DNA of 47,894 nt from an uncultured Lachnospiraceae bacterium (lineage in GTDB: Bacteria > Bacillota > Clostridia > Lachnospirales > Lachnospiraceae). Of the stretch, positions 1 through 8,346 are shown one piece after another (position 1 is the first letter of the stretch; every line of letters starts with the position of its first letter). The DNA lies in contig CAJKQE010000008.1 of the NCBI GenBank assembly GCA_905201915.1, positions 1 through 47,894 on the forward strand, read 5' to 3'. The translations under genes and the position numbers were made by a program. Under the pieces are notes generated by a model. That model was not told the DNA's origin and searched no databases. It saw nothing but the letters and a program-made list of their open reading frames with translations.

Positions 1-1
1 A

Positions 2-91
2 GAGCAGCGTCATTATGAACATTTGACTGGTTTCTGTCAGAAACTTCAGGAATATCAGAACAAAAAGATGAGAAATAGAACTGCCGCATAG
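2..91 (+). CDS. C-terminal end of an unidentified protein (partial)
   Basis: An open frame runs in from the left edge and ends at a TAG at 89-91, giving about 29 residues. The tail is polar and basic (it ends NKKMRNRTAA) with no recognisable motif. It could be the end of the gene upstream of the BMP-type transporter, which in many genomes is the binding protein, but the tail does not look like a BMP C-terminus. The frame is supported only by being open; no family can be assigned. Confidence 0.3.
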   Translation, partial: EQRHYEHLTGFCQKLQEYQNKKMRNRTAA

Positions 92-173
92 ATTCAAAAA
101 GAGAATCTCTATGGGGTAGGGGAAGTACACCTTTTCAGCGTAGGATTCTAGCAATTTATACACAATAAAAGCA

Positions 174-221
174 AAAAGAGGGATGTGAAAAAACTCAATC
201 GAGTTTTTTACATCCTCTTTT
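174..221. terminator. Long, near-perfect inverted repeat, probable bidirectional terminator
   Basis: The arms AAAAGAG/GATGT/AAAAAACTC and their complement pair almost perfectly around the loop AATC. One extra G in each of two places of the left arm is the only imperfection. The A-tract on the left and T-tract on the right would give a U-run in either direction. It separates the left-edge gene from the transporter operon. Confidence 0.7.
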
Positions 222-299
222 CAATATGAATATGGAAAATAGAAATAAACTATGATACAATATCCAGTGTTTTGACAGACAAAAGAAAGGAAATGAGAG

Positions 300-1829
300 G
301 TGAACAAGTTGGCTTTGGATAAGAAGGAGAAAGCCATCGAGCTTCAGGGGATTACCAAAACCTTTGGAAGTGTGGTTGCCAATGACCACATCAATCTTGA
401 AGTTCGCAGAGGAGAAATTCTGGCATTGCTTGGAGAAAATGGTTCAGGAAAAACAACGTTGATGAATATGATTTCCGGTATTTATCATCCGGACGAGGGA
501 ACTATTAAAATCAACGGCAAAGAAGTAACCATCAATTCCCCAATCGATGCGGGAAAATTGGGGATTGGTATGATACATCAGCATTTTAAGCTGGTGGATG
601 TTTTTTCAGCCATGGATAATGTTGCCATGGGAATGGAAGGGAAAAGAGTAAAGCCAAAAGAATTAAAGGAAAAATTGACAAAACTGACAGAAAAATACGG
701 ACTGGAAGTAGAGCCGGAGAAAAAAATATATAATATGTCAGTCAGTGAAAAACAGACAGTTGAAATTTTAAAAGTTCTGTATAGAAATGCAGATATTTTG
801 ATTTTAGATGAGCCTACTGCTGTACTTACACCACAGGAAACGAAAAAATTGTTCCGTATTTTGCGAAAAATGAAAGAACAGGGCAGCGCTATTATTATCA
901 TTACACACAAGCTGAATGAAGTTATGGAAATCAGTGACAGAGTTACAATTTTAAGAAAAGGACAGAGTGTGGAAACGGTAAATACCAGTGAAACCAACGA
1001 AAAACAGCTGACAGAGCTGATGGTAGGACGTCCGGTAACTCTGGAAATTCAAAGACCGCAGTGTGAAAATGTATTTACACGACTGAAAATTGTAGATTTG
1101 TCTGTAAAGGCAGCAGATGGAAACATGGCTGTAAAGGACTTAAATCTGGAAATTAAAGCTGGGGAAATACTGGGAGTTGCCGGTGTGGCAGGAAGCGGAC
1201 AGAAAGAACTTTGCGAGAGTATTGCAGGACTTATTCCGGTGCAGGCAGGAGCAATTTTACATAACAAGGAAAATATTGTAGGAAAAACACCGAGAGAAAT
1301 TGCAAATCTGGGTATCAGTCTGGGCTTTGTTCCAGAAGACCGTCTTGGTATGGGACTTGTAGCTTCTATGGGAATGGTAGACAATATTTTATTAAAAACT
1401 TACGATAAAACAAAGGGAATTTTCATAGACAGAAAGCCGGCAAGAAAGATGGCAGAAGACTTAGTAGAAAAACTAGGTGTAGTAACACCAAGTGTAGATA
1501 CACCGGTTCGTCTTATGTCCGGTGGTAATGTGCAAAAAGTTCTTCTGGGAAGAGAAATTGAGTCAAATCCTTCTGTATTGGTAACAGCATATCCAGTACG
1601 TGGTTTAGATATCAATTCTTCTTATACTATTTATGATTTGTTAAATGAGCAGAAGAAAAAAGGTGTTGCAGTGCTGTTTATTGGTGAGGACTTAGACGTT
1701 CTTTTACAGATTTCTGACAGAATTATGGTTATGTGTCATGGAGAAGCAATTGGTGTTGTAGATGCCAAGAGCACAACAAAAGAAGAACTGGGCCTTATGA
1801 TGGCTGGTAAGAAGAAGGGGGATGCATAA
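300..1829 (+). CDS. BMP/nucleoside-type ABC transporter, duplicated ATP-binding protein
   Basis: This protein carries two fused ABC ATPase domains of the sugar/nucleoside (RbsA/YufO-like) class and energises the two permeases encoded downstream. Domain 1 has a Walker A motif (residues 45-52, GENGSGKT), a family-type signature (MSVSEKQ) and Walker B (LILDEPT). Domain 2 has the usual degenerate Walker A (GVAGSGQKE), a signature LMSGGNVQK and a degenerate Walker B (VLVTAYPVRGLD). The 509-residue length is normal. The listed start is GTG at 300. A TTG at 309 has a better spaced AGAGGTG ribosome site, so the true start may be three codons later. No binding protein lies beside it; an orphan BMP lipoprotein is at 23867. 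Members of this class import nucleosides or related compounds; the substrate cannot be read from the sequence. Confidence 0.9.
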   Translation: MNKLALDKKEKAIELQGITKTFGSVVANDHINLEVRRGEILALLGENGSGKTTLMNMISGIYHPDEGTIKINGKEVTINSPIDAGKLGIGMIHQHFKLVDVFSAMDNVAMGMEGKRVKPKELKEKLTKLTEKYGLEVEPEKKIYNMSVSEKQTVEILKVLYRNADILILDEPTAVLTPQETKKLFRILRKMKEQGSAIIIITHKLNEVMEISDRVTILRKGQSVETVNTSETNEKQLTELMVGRPVTLEIQRPQCENVFTRLKIVDLSVKAADGNMAVKDLNLEIKAGEILGVAGVAGSGQKELCESIAGLIPVQAGAILHNKENIVGKTPREIANLGISLGFVPEDRLGMGLVASMGMVDNILLKTYDKTKGIFIDRKPARKMAEDLVEKLGVVTPSVDTPVRLMSGGNVQKVLLGREIESNPSVLVTAYPVRGLDINSSYTIYDLLNEQKKKGVAVLFIGEDLDVLLQISDRIMVMCHGEAIGVVDAKSTTKEELGLMMAGKKKGDA

Positions 1830-1830
1830 A

Positions 1831-2919
1831 ATGGAAAATATGAAGAAAAAAGAGCCTCTCATTCGTATTGAAAAAAGAAGTGAGAGAACTCACAATCAGA
1901 TTATGCGCCTTCGTTTGCTTTCTGTATTATTAGCTATTGTAGCAGGCGGTTTGTTCATCCTTTTTATTGGATATAATCCATTCTCCGTATACGGAACCAT
2001 TGTTTCGGGAGCGTTCCGCAGTACCATGGCATTTCAGGCTACCATTAAGCTTATGGTACCGCTCTTAATTCCGGCATTGGGTATTACTTTGGCGTTTAAA
2101 ATGCGTTTTTGGAATATCGGTGCAGAAGGACAGATTATTATGGGAGCAATTTTTGCTACTTATTTTGCTCTGTTTTGCTGGGATTTTCCACACTGGCTTT
2201 TGATGATTTGCATGTTCCTTGCAGGCATGCTGGGTGGTGCATTATGGGGACTTATCCCTGCATTTTTCAAAGCCAAATTTAATACAAATGAAACATTATT
2301 TACTCTGATGCTGAATTATATTGCATTGTATTTAATTTCCTTTTTGCGTGACGGCCCGTGGCAGGATCCGAATTCTTCAGGATTTCCGAAAATTGCGAAA
2401 TTCGGAGAAGCAGCGCAGCTTGATAAGATTTTTGGTGTTCATGCGGGCTGGTTGATTGGATTGATTTTAGTTGTAATTGTTTATATTTATCTGAAATATA
2501 CAAAACAGGGATATGAAATCAGTGTAGTCGGAGAAAGCCGTGCAACTGCTAATTATGCAGGTATGAATTATAAGAAAATCGTACTTCGTACCATGGCGTT
2601 TTCCGGAGGCATTTGTGGTATTGCCGGTATGGTACAGGCAAGTGGTTCTGATTTGACACTGACAACTTCCGTAGCAGGCGGTGTAGGCTTTACAGCTATT
2701 ATTGTAGCGTGGCTGGCACAGTTAAATCCGGTGGGTATTTTAGTGGTATCCTTCTTATTTGCAGTGCTGGAAAAAGGAAGCACGGTTATGCAGTCTGCTC
2801 ACGGGTTATCTGCATATTCAGCAGACGTTCTTCAGGGAATTATACTTTTCTTTGTACTTGGATGTGAATTTTTTGTACGCTATAAATTTGTCACACGTAA
2901 GAAAGGAGGAAAAGCATAA
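1831..2919 (+). CDS. BMP/nucleoside-type ABC transporter permease 1
   Basis: A hydrophobic permease of the branched-chain/BPD_transp_2 type (YufP-like), about 362 residues, forms half of the membrane channel. After a short basic cytoplasmic head (KKKEPLIRIEKRSERT) come roughly ten membrane segments and the family motif FKMRFWNIGAEGQIIMGAI near residue 90. ATG 1831 is chosen because the AAGGGGG ribosome site lies 9-10 bases before it; an in-frame ATG at 1822 sits directly on that site. It follows the ATPase stop by one base. Its own stop overlaps the next start in TAATG, so the three transporter genes are translationally coupled. Confidence 0.88.
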   Translation: MENMKKKEPLIRIEKRSERTHNQIMRLRLLSVLLAIVAGGLFILFIGYNPFSVYGTIVSGAFRSTMAFQATIKLMVPLLIPALGITLAFKMRFWNIGAEGQIIMGAIFATYFALFCWDFPHWLLMICMFLAGMLGGALWGLIPAFFKAKFNTNETLFTLMLNYIALYLISFLRDGPWQDPNSSGFPKIAKFGEAAQLDKIFGVHAGWLIGLILVVIVYIYLKYTKQGYEISVVGESRATANYAGMNYKKIVLRTMAFSGGICGIAGMVQASGSDLTLTTSVAGGVGFTAIIVAWLAQLNPVGILVVSFLFAVLEKGSTVMQSAHGLSAYSADVLQGIILFFVLGCEFFVRYKFVTRKKGGKA

Positions 2920-3866
2920 TGGATTTTTTTGTAAACTTTTTTGTGGCCGCGGTATTGGCAGGAACTCCTATTTTATTCGGTATTGTAGGTGAAATTATCA
3001 ATGAAAAAGCAGGACACTTAAATCTGGGTGTAGAAGGAATGATGTCTATAGGAGCTGTAGCCGGATTTGTAGTAGGTTATTGGACAGACAACTTGTTTTT
3101 CGCTCTTGTGGCAGCTTTTGTAGCAGGAATGTTTTCTGCTCTGATTTATGCGGTTCTTACAGTAACTTTCATGGCAGATCAGAATGTTACAGGTCTTACC
3201 CTTACTGTTTTTGGAATTGGATTTAGTAATTTTGTAGGAGATTTTGTAAGAGAAGAAAGTGGAAGCACATCTTTAAAGCTTCCGGAAAACATTTTGGAAA
3301 GCCTTGGCAAAGTAGAAATTCCGGTACTTACAGATATTCCGGTTATTGGAAAAATGTTTTTTAACTATAATATTTTTGTTTATATCGGAATTGTGGTTGC
3401 TATTTTAGCTGCTATTTATCTCCATAAAACAAAAGCAGGTTTAAATATCCGTGCTATTGGAGAAAATCCGGCAGCAGCAGATGCAGCAGGAATTCCGGTA
3501 ACAAAATTGAAATACATTAATCTGATGCTGGGCGGTGGTATCTGTGCCATAGGAGGTGCATACTGTTCCATGATTATCTGTAATGGTGTATGGGTAACAA
3601 GCTGTGTAAATGGTTTGGGATGGATTGCAGTTGCTCTTGTTATTTTTGCTATGTGGGACCCAAATAAAGCAATTATTGCAGCAGTGGTATTCGGTGGATT
3701 TAGTGTATTGAAATACTATGTGCCACAGGTTATCCCAAGCTCTGTTTTCGATATGATACCGTTTATCATGACAATTTTAGTGCTGATTATTACTTCTATG
3801 CGTTCTTCAAAGGAGAATTCTCAGCCAAAATCCTGTGGTGTAAATTATTTCCGTGAAGAAAGATAG
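2919..3866 (+). CDS. BMP/nucleoside-type ABC transporter permease 2
   Basis: This is the second channel subunit (YufQ-like, 315 residues), with about nine hydrophobic segments and the conserved N-terminal stretch GEIINEKAGHLNLGVEGMM that marks this permease pair. GAAAGGAGGA directly precedes the start, and the ATG overlaps the previous stop codon. The C-terminus ends in a polar tail (SSKENSQPKSCGVNYFREER). birA follows after eight bases, so it may be cotranscribed. Confidence 0.88.
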   Translation: MDFFVNFFVAAVLAGTPILFGIVGEIINEKAGHLNLGVEGMMSIGAVAGFVVGYWTDNLFFALVAAFVAGMFSALIYAVLTVTFMADQNVTGLTLTVFGIGFSNFVGDFVREESGSTSLKLPENILESLGKVEIPVLTDIPVIGKMFFNYNIFVYIGIVVAILAAIYLHKTKAGLNIRAIGENPAAADAAGIPVTKLKYINLMLGGGICAIGGAYCSMIICNGVWVTSCVNGLGWIAVALVIFAMWDPNKAIIAAVVFGGFSVLKYYVPQVIPSSVFDMIPFIMTILVLIITSMRSSKENSQPKSCGVNYFREER

Positions 3867-3874
3867 GGAATGTG

Positions 3875-4834
3875 ATGTCTACAAAATCAAGACTTCTGGA
3901 ACTTTTAGAACAGAATAGAGGGAAATATCTGTCAGGAAATGAGCTGGCAAAGATGTTGGATGTTTCCAGAACTGCTGTATGGAAAGGAATGAAAAGCCTG
4001 CAGCAGGAGGGATATTCTATTACAGCGGTAACCAACAAAGGATATCTGCTGGAAGAAGACAATAATATTTTGTCGGAAGAAGCGGTTCGGTTACAACTTA
4101 AAAATACAGAGGTGCTGGTAGAGGTATGGAAAGAAATTGCGTCTACCAATCAGCGAATGAAACAGTTGGTAGTGGAAAAAAGGCTTCCCCACGGCTCTGT
4201 GGTGGTAGCTCAGCTACAAACAGAGGGAAAAGGAAGAAAGGGAAGAAAATTTTATTCGCCCAAAGATAGTGGGTTGTATTTGAGTGTTCTTCTATATCCC
4301 GAAAAAACAGCTCAGAAAAGCTTGGAAATTACAGCAGCAGCGGCTGTAGCTGTCTGCAAGGCTGTAGAAAATTGCTGTGGTGTTTCTCTGGGAATTAAAT
4401 GGGTAAACGATTTATATTTGGAAAATAAAAAAGTATGTGGAATTCTCACAGAAGCAGTGACAGATTTTGAAACAGGAGATATTGAATTTGTAGTTGTGGG
4501 AATAGGATTGAATTTATATGAGCCCACAGGAGGGTTTCCAAAAGAGTTGAAAGAAAAAGCAGGAGCAATTTTACCGGATGGACAGAAAGTTGATAAAAAC
4601 AAACTGGTAGGTGAACTTGTGAATCAGTTGCTTTTGGAAACAGAAAAATCAGGAATTCCACAAGAATACATTAGCAGAAATATTGTTCCGGGGAAGAAAA
4701 TCCAGATTATTTTTGGAGAAACCAAAAGGGAAGTGATTGCCAAAGAAATACTTTCTGATGGAAGGTTGCTGGCAATCAATGAGAAAGATGAAGAAGAAAT
4801 TTTTCCTTCGGGAGATGTTTCTGTAAGATGGTAA
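3875..4834 (+). CDS. birA: Biotin-[acetyl-CoA-carboxylase] ligase / biotin operon repressor
   Basis: The bifunctional BirA activates biotin to biotinyl-5'-AMP, transfers it to biotin-dependent carboxylases, and can repress biotin genes. The N-terminal 60 residues form a winged helix (GNELAKMLDVSRTAVWKGMKSL). The catalytic domain carries the biotinyl-AMP loop Q-T-E-G-K-G-R-K-G-R-K around residues 112-122, then GLYLSVLL and the segment IKWVNDLYLENKKVCGIL. A small SH3-like C-terminal domain follows. At about 319 residues it matches the regulator-containing class. ATG 3875 (AGGGA five bases upstream) is preferred to the overlapping GTG at 3872. It sits eight bases after the transporter permease and is followed by a terminator. 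Confidence 0.92.
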   Translation: MSTKSRLLELLEQNRGKYLSGNELAKMLDVSRTAVWKGMKSLQQEGYSITAVTNKGYLLEEDNNILSEEAVRLQLKNTEVLVEVWKEIASTNQRMKQLVVEKRLPHGSVVVAQLQTEGKGRKGRKFYSPKDSGLYLSVLLYPEKTAQKSLEITAAAAVAVCKAVENCCGVSLGIKWVNDLYLENKKVCGILTEAVTDFETGDIEFVVVGIGLNLYEPTGGFPKELKEKAGAILPDGQKVDKNKLVGELVNQLLLETEKSGIPQEYISRNIVPGKKIQIIFGETKREVIAKEILSDGRLLAINEKDEEEIFPSGDVSVRW

Positions 4835-4843
4835 ATGAATATG

Positions 4844-4892
4844 GCTGTTGTAGGGAATATATAAGTTGTATGTTTCTTACAACAGCTTTTTA
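4844..4892 (+). terminator. Intrinsic terminator after birA
   Basis: GCTGTTGTA (4844-4852) pairs with TACAACAGC (4878-4886) and is followed by TTTTTA. The loop of about 25 bases is long but the stem is perfect. Confidence 0.7.
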
Positions 4893-4917
4893 TGTAATAA
4901 AAAAATGTTCAAGATAA

Positions 4918-4955
4918 TTGACAATGTATTTAATATGTAATAATATATTTAATAT
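4918..4955 (+). promoter_or_regulatory. Promoter and direct-repeat operator of the RelB/YafQ-type module
   Basis: TTGACA (4918-4923), a 17-base spacer and TAATAT (4941-4946) form a near-consensus sigma-A promoter. The 10-mer TATTTAATAT occurs twice, at 4927-4936 and 4946-4955, 19 bases apart and overlapping the spacer and -10. This is the expected place for an antitoxin operator that mediates autorepression; binding is inferred. Confidence 0.7.
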
Positions 4956-4976
4956 AAAGAAAGGAGTGCATTGATT

Positions 4977-5249
4977 ATGAAAAATGTTACAACCAGCATC
5001 CGAATAGATAGTAATACAAAACAGGCAGCAACAGAGCTATTAAATGAGTTAGGACTTGACTTGAGCAGTGCAGTAAATATTTTTTTGAAACAGGTTGTCT
5101 TGCAAGGAGGATTACCATTTCAAGTAAAATATCCTCAATATAAACCAGAAGTGCTTGCAGCTATGGAAGAAGCAGAAGCTTTGAGCAAAGATCCAAATAC
5201 AAAAAAATATTCAAGTTTCTCTGAAGCATTAGAGGATATGGATATATGA
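4977..5249 (+). CDS. RelB/DinJ-family antitoxin
   Basis: This 90-residue protein starts with the ribbon-helix-helix pattern typical of RelB/DinJ (TTSIRIDSNTKQAATELLNELGLDLSSAVNIFLKQ, in two short segments). That part dimerises and binds the operator. The C-terminal half (acidic, EEAEALSKDPNTKKYSS) would wrap the toxin. ATG 4977 is chosen because AAGGAG lies ten bases upstream; a TTG at 4971 is too close to it. The stop overlaps the toxin start (ATGA), the classic coupled arrangement that keeps antitoxin in excess. Confidence 0.9.
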   Translation: MKNVTTSIRIDSNTKQAATELLNELGLDLSSAVNIFLKQVVLQGGLPFQVKYPQYKPEVLAAMEEAEALSKDPNTKKYSSFSEALEDMDI

Positions 5250-5527
5250 TGTATGATTTAATTTTAACGGGAAAGTTTAAAAAGAGTTTAAAGCTCGCCA
5301 AAAAAAGAGGACTAAATATTAGTTTATTAGAAGAAGTAGTAAATATACTTCAAAGTGGAGAAGAACTTGATAAAAAATATCGTGACCATGAGTTGAAAGG
5401 AAAATATAAAAATTTTCGTGAATGTCATATACAACCAGATTGGCTGCTTATTTATCTGATCGAGAATGATATTTTGACGCTTACATTAGTTGATACGGGA
5501 ACACATGCGGATTTGTTTAATATGTAA
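5246..5527 (+). CDS. YafQ-family mRNA interferase toxin
   Basis: This 93-residue RelE-superfamily ribonuclease is expected to cut mRNA at the ribosome when freed from its antitoxin. All catalytic positions known from E. coli YafQ can be placed: H48, H61, D65, W66, H87 and F91, in the motifs RDHELKG, ECHIQPDW and TGTHADLF. The enzyme therefore looks active. A second in-frame ATG (5249) is an alternative start. It overlaps the antitoxin by four bases and is followed by a convergent terminator shared with the vanZ-like gene. Confidence 0.9.
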   Translation: MMYDLILTGKFKKSLKLAKKRGLNISLLEEVVNILQSGEELDKKYRDHELKGKYKNFRECHIQPDWLLIYLIENDILTLTLVDTGTHADLFNM

Positions 5528-5550
5528 GAAATATATTTTGAAAATAATGG

Positions 5551-5588
5551 AAAGGGACTGGCGCAATAATTTGCAAGAAGTCCCTTTT
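5551..5588. terminator. Bidirectional terminator between toxin and vanZ-like gene
   Basis: AAAGGGACT (5551-5559) is complementary to AGTCCCTTT (5579-5587), with a further GCAA/TTGC pair inside. It lies between convergent genes, with T-tracts usable on both strands. Confidence 0.75.
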
Positions 5589-5592
5589 GCCT

Positions 5593-6087
5593 TTATTTGC
5601 GTTTTTTTGAACGTAAAAATCCACGACAGAAAATCTGTACTGCCAGAATGCCGATAAAAACTCCTGTGCTGTCAATCAGCACATCTTTTTTGGAAGGCCC
5701 TCGACCTGCTACAAAGGATTGATGAAATTCATCTGTGCAGGCAAATCCCACGCAAAACAGTCCCGCTAACAGGAATAGGAGAAAACCTCTCACACCATAT
5801 ACATAGAGAGGAAAAGAAACACAAAGAGCCAGAATACAGTATTCTGTCATATGAGCAAGCTTTCTTACAGGGTGTTCAATTCGGTCTGTATAGATTTGCT
5901 TTTCATTTTCTGTCAGATTTTTATTTAAAATCTTGTCTGCAACCGATACAATTTGATAACTGATTTCATGGCTGAGACTTCCAGACTCTGTACCGGTTTG
6001 ACCGGAAAAGCTGAAAATCATATACATAACAGTAAGTGCCGGTAAAAAAGACAAAGGTTTGAGACAATAGATGATAAATTTTTTCAT
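5593..6087 (-). CDS. VanZ-like membrane protein
   Basis: A 164-residue VanZ-family protein with an N-terminal membrane segment and two or three later hydrophobic segments. It carries the conserved family signatures FSGQTG, RKLAHMTEYCILAL, DEFHQSFVAGRG and DVLIDSTGVFIG. VanZ is linked to low-level teicoplanin resistance, but most chromosomal homologues, including this isolated one, have no established role. An AAAGGAG ribosome site precedes the start. It is a single-gene unit convergent with the toxin-antitoxin pair; there are no other van genes. Confidence 0.85.
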   Translation of the reverse strand: MKKFIIYCLKPLSFLPALTVMYMIFSFSGQTGTESGSLSHEISYQIVSVADKILNKNLTENEKQIYTDRIEHPVRKLAHMTEYCILALCVSFPLYVYGVRGFLLFLLAGLFCVGFACTDEFHQSFVAGRGPSKKDVLIDSTGVFIGILAVQIFCRGFLRSKKRK

Positions 6088-6244
6088 GAAAAAACTCCTT
6101 TCATAAAGATTTTAAAAGAGTATCACTTTTTTTCGGATTTGTAAAGTGCTGGTGAAAATGTGTGGAAAGAAGAAGTGGTTTCTGATAGAATGTTTATATG
6201 TCAGAATATGGCGCTATACAGATTAGGCAAATGGGAGGGCTTTT

Positions 6245-6619
6245 ATGAAACGGGAATTAGGAATTGCAAGATGTGGGCTTGCGTGCTGTTTGTGTTCCGA
6301 AAATATAAGTTGCCAGGGGTGTAATTCAGGGCAATGTCCTGATAGAGAATGGTGTGAAAATAGGAAATGTTCAATAGAAAAAAATCAAACACATTGTTAT
6401 CGTTGTAGTGAAAAGTGTAGAAAAGGTCTGCTATCAAAAATAAAGCCATACGGTTTTACCCTATTTGCGAAAAGATATGGAGAGAAAATGTTGTTAGATT
6501 GTTTGGAACGTAACGAGAAAAACGGCATTGTATATCACCGTGAAGGTATTGAAGGTGATTATGATGAATTTGATGATGTAGAAAAGTTAATTGCCTTCAT
6601 TAAAGATGGAAAACAGTAG
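6245..6619 (+). CDS. Cysteine-rich DUF3795-like protein
   Basis: This small protein of 124 residues resembles the DUF3795 family. Its first half holds many cysteines in zinc-finger-like spacing (CGLACCLC, CQGC, CPDREWC, CYRCSEKC), which probably bind zinc or an Fe-S cluster. The C-terminal half is acidic and helical. GGGAGGG lies just upstream of the ATG. The function of the family is unknown; the assignment rests on the N-terminal CGLxC-x-C-C pattern and size. Confidence 0.7.
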   Translation: MKRELGIARCGLACCLCSENISCQGCNSGQCPDREWCENRKCSIEKNQTHCYRCSEKCRKGLLSKIKPYGFTLFAKRYGEKMLLDCLERNEKNGIVYHREGIEGDYDEFDDVEKLIAFIKDGKQ

Positions 6620-6637
6620 GATGAGAAGGTTTTTCTA

Positions 6638-6666
6638 TTGGAAGACAGAGGAATATAGAGTATAAT
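6638..6666 (+). promoter_or_regulatory. Promoter of thyA-folA
   Basis: TTGGAA (6638-6643), a 17-base spacer and a perfect TATAAT (6661-6666) lie 35 bases before the thyA start. Confidence 0.75.
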
Positions 6667-6700
6667 TAATAGAAAAAACGTGGGAAGAAAGGAAAATTTC

Positions 6701-7552
6701 ATGAGTTTAGCAGATGATTTATTTATCCCGATGTGTCAGGATATTTTGGAAAATGGCACAGATACCCAAGGTGAAAAGGTAAGACCAAAATGGGAAGATA
6801 CAGGGGAATATGCATATACAATTAAGAGATTTGGCGTGGTAAACCGCTACGACTTACGGAAAGAATTTCCGGCATTGACACTGAGAAAGACAGCTTTAAA
6901 AACCTGCATGGATGAAATTCTTTGGATTTACCAGAGAAAATCCAATAATATCCATGATTTAAACGGACATATATGGGATGCATGGGCAGATGAAGATGGT
7001 TCTATCGGTACTTGTTACGGAGACGTTGTAGGAAGAAAATTTCTTTATAAAGGTGAAGAAACAGACCAGATGGATTATGTTTTAAAACAGCTGAAGGAAA
7101 ATCCATATAGCAGAAGAATTATGACAAATCTATATCAGTTTGAATATCTTCACAGTGGCGCTTTAGATCCTTGTTGTTATAGTATGACCTATAATGTAAC
7201 CAAAGAAAAAGACAGTGAAAAATTAGTGCTGAACGGAGTGTTGAACCAGCGTTCACAGGATATTCTGGCAGCAAATAACTGGAACGTATGTCAGTATGCG
7301 ATTTTGCTAATGATGGTAGCACAGGTAAATGATATGATACCGGGAGAATTGGTTCATGTGATTGCAGATGCTCATATTTATGACAGACATGTGCCGGTTA
7401 TTCAAGAACTGATTAAGAGAGAGACATTTCCGGCGCCAAAAGTACGGTTAAATCCGGAAGTAAAAGATTTTTATCAGTTTACCACAGATGATTTAATTGT
7501 GGAAAATTATCAGGCAGGACCGCAGATTAAAGATATACCAATCGCAGTATAA
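6701..7552 (+). CDS. thyA: Thymidylate synthase
   Basis: ThyA methylates dUMP to dTMP using methylenetetrahydrofolate, which it oxidises to dihydrofolate. The protein of about 283 residues has the catalytic cysteine in the segment DPCCYSMTYNV (Cys158/Cys159), the dUMP-binding stretch NQRSQDILAANNWN and the C-terminal HVIADAHIYDRH motif. The two adjacent cysteines replace the common P-C-H sequence, as in several clostridial ThyA proteins. ATG 6701 is chosen (AAAGGAAA eight bases before it); an upstream in-frame GTG at 6680 has no ribosome site. folA follows after 13 bases, so the dihydrofolate made here can be recycled by the next gene product. Confidence 0.95.
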   Translation: MSLADDLFIPMCQDILENGTDTQGEKVRPKWEDTGEYAYTIKRFGVVNRYDLRKEFPALTLRKTALKTCMDEILWIYQRKSNNIHDLNGHIWDAWADEDGSIGTCYGDVVGRKFLYKGEETDQMDYVLKQLKENPYSRRIMTNLYQFEYLHSGALDPCCYSMTYNVTKEKDSEKLVLNGVLNQRSQDILAANNWNVCQYAILLMMVAQVNDMIPGELVHVIADAHIYDRHVPVIQELIKRETFPAPKVRLNPEVKDFYQFTTDDLIVENYQAGPQIKDIPIAV

Positions 7553-7565
7553 GGAGGAATGGAAA

Positions 7566-8054
7566 ATGAATTTAATTGTAGCAGTAGATAGAAATTGGGG
7601 AATAGGAAAGGACAATAAGCTTTTAGTAAGTATTCCTGCAGATATGAAGTTTTTCCGTACCACAACAACAGGAAAAGTGGTTATTTTAGGAAGAAAGACA
7701 TTGGAAACATTTCCTAACGGACTTCCTTTGAAAAACAGAGTGAATATTGTACTTACACGAGATAAAAATTATAAAGTTAAAGATGCCATTGTTCTTCATA
7801 GTGTAGAAGAAGTTTTAGAAGAAATAAAAAAATATGATGCAGAAGACTTATATGTTATTGGCGGAGACAGTATTTATAAACAGTTTTTGCCATATTGTGA
7901 TAAAGCTCATGTGACAAAAATTGATTTTGCTTATGAAGCAGATGCTTTTTTCCCTAATCTGGATGATATGCCGGAGTGGAAGGTGACAGAAAGAAGCGAA
8001 GAACAGACCTATTTTGATATTGAGTATGAATTTTTAACTTACGAGAAGAAATAG
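7566..8054 (+). CDS. folA: Dihydrofolate reductase
   Basis: NADPH-dependent reduction of dihydrofolate to tetrahydrofolate. The protein of about 162 residues begins with the family signature LIVAVDRNWGIGKDNKLL, followed by the NADPH-binding GRKTLETFP and the late motif YVIGGDSIYKQFLPYCD. The start at 7566 follows AAGGAGG at normal distance. An open reading frame extending back to 7497 is only read-through into thyA and is rejected. The thyA-folA pair is a common functional operon. Confidence 0.95.
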   Translation: MNLIVAVDRNWGIGKDNKLLVSIPADMKFFRTTTTGKVVILGRKTLETFPNGLPLKNRVNIVLTRDKNYKVKDAIVLHSVEEVLEEIKKYDAEDLYVIGGDSIYKQFLPYCDKAHVTKIDFAYEADAFFPNLDDMPEWKVTERSEEQTYFDIEYEFLTYEKK

Positions 8055-8287
8055 GAAGTTAAAGTTACAATGAGAAATAACGATACATTTAACTAAAGAT
8101 GAAAATGGAAAAGCAGATATTATTGATTGTATTTTCCTATTTTAAGACAAATAATCTTCAACGGGATTTAATGTTCAGGGACATTTATTTCTGTTGGAGA
8201 TTTATTTTTCTATCAAAAAATATAATTTAGAAAGTGAAAATTATTTTGAAATTATAATTTTTTAGTATCCGTATATTTTAGTACGTA
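8055..8287. other. AT-rich gap between folA and the second toxin-antitoxin module
   Basis: No intact gene is visible. A weak AT-rich hairpin (AAAATGGAAAA at 8102-8112 against TTTTCCTATTTT at 8132-8143) may end folA transcription. A short open stretch around 8081-8143 reads HLTKDENGKADIIDC in one frame and may be a decayed gene fragment; it has no start or ribosome site. Confidence 0.35.
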
Positions 8288-8316
8288 TTGACTTAACAAC
8301 AAATGTGTTGTAGTAT
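8288..8316 (+). promoter_or_regulatory. Promoter with palindromic operator in the spacer (HigBA-like module)
   Basis: TTGACT (8288-8293), a 17-base spacer and TAGTAT (8311-8316) make a good promoter. Inside it lies the perfect palindrome ACAACA-AATG-TGTTGT (8296-8311). Its position between -35 and -10 is ideal for repression by the helix-turn-helix antitoxin encoded at 8680. Confidence 0.75.
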
Positions 8317-8346
8317 GAAATTATAAAAAAGAAGGGATTGCGTAAA

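Noticed and set aside
195..389. Small ORF on the minus strand overlapping the terminator and transporter start
   Set aside because: It lacks a ribosome site, has low-complexity hydrophobic composition and lies inside a hairpin and a confident gene on the other strand.
5593..6087. Glycopeptide resistance locus
   Set aside because: The VanZ-like protein is alone; no vanA/H/X/Y/S/R-type gene is present.
7497..7565. Longer start for dihydrofolate reductase inside thyA
   Set aside because: The extra 23 residues are an out-of-frame reading of thyA, and a strong ribosome site with the conserved N-terminus occurs at 7566.
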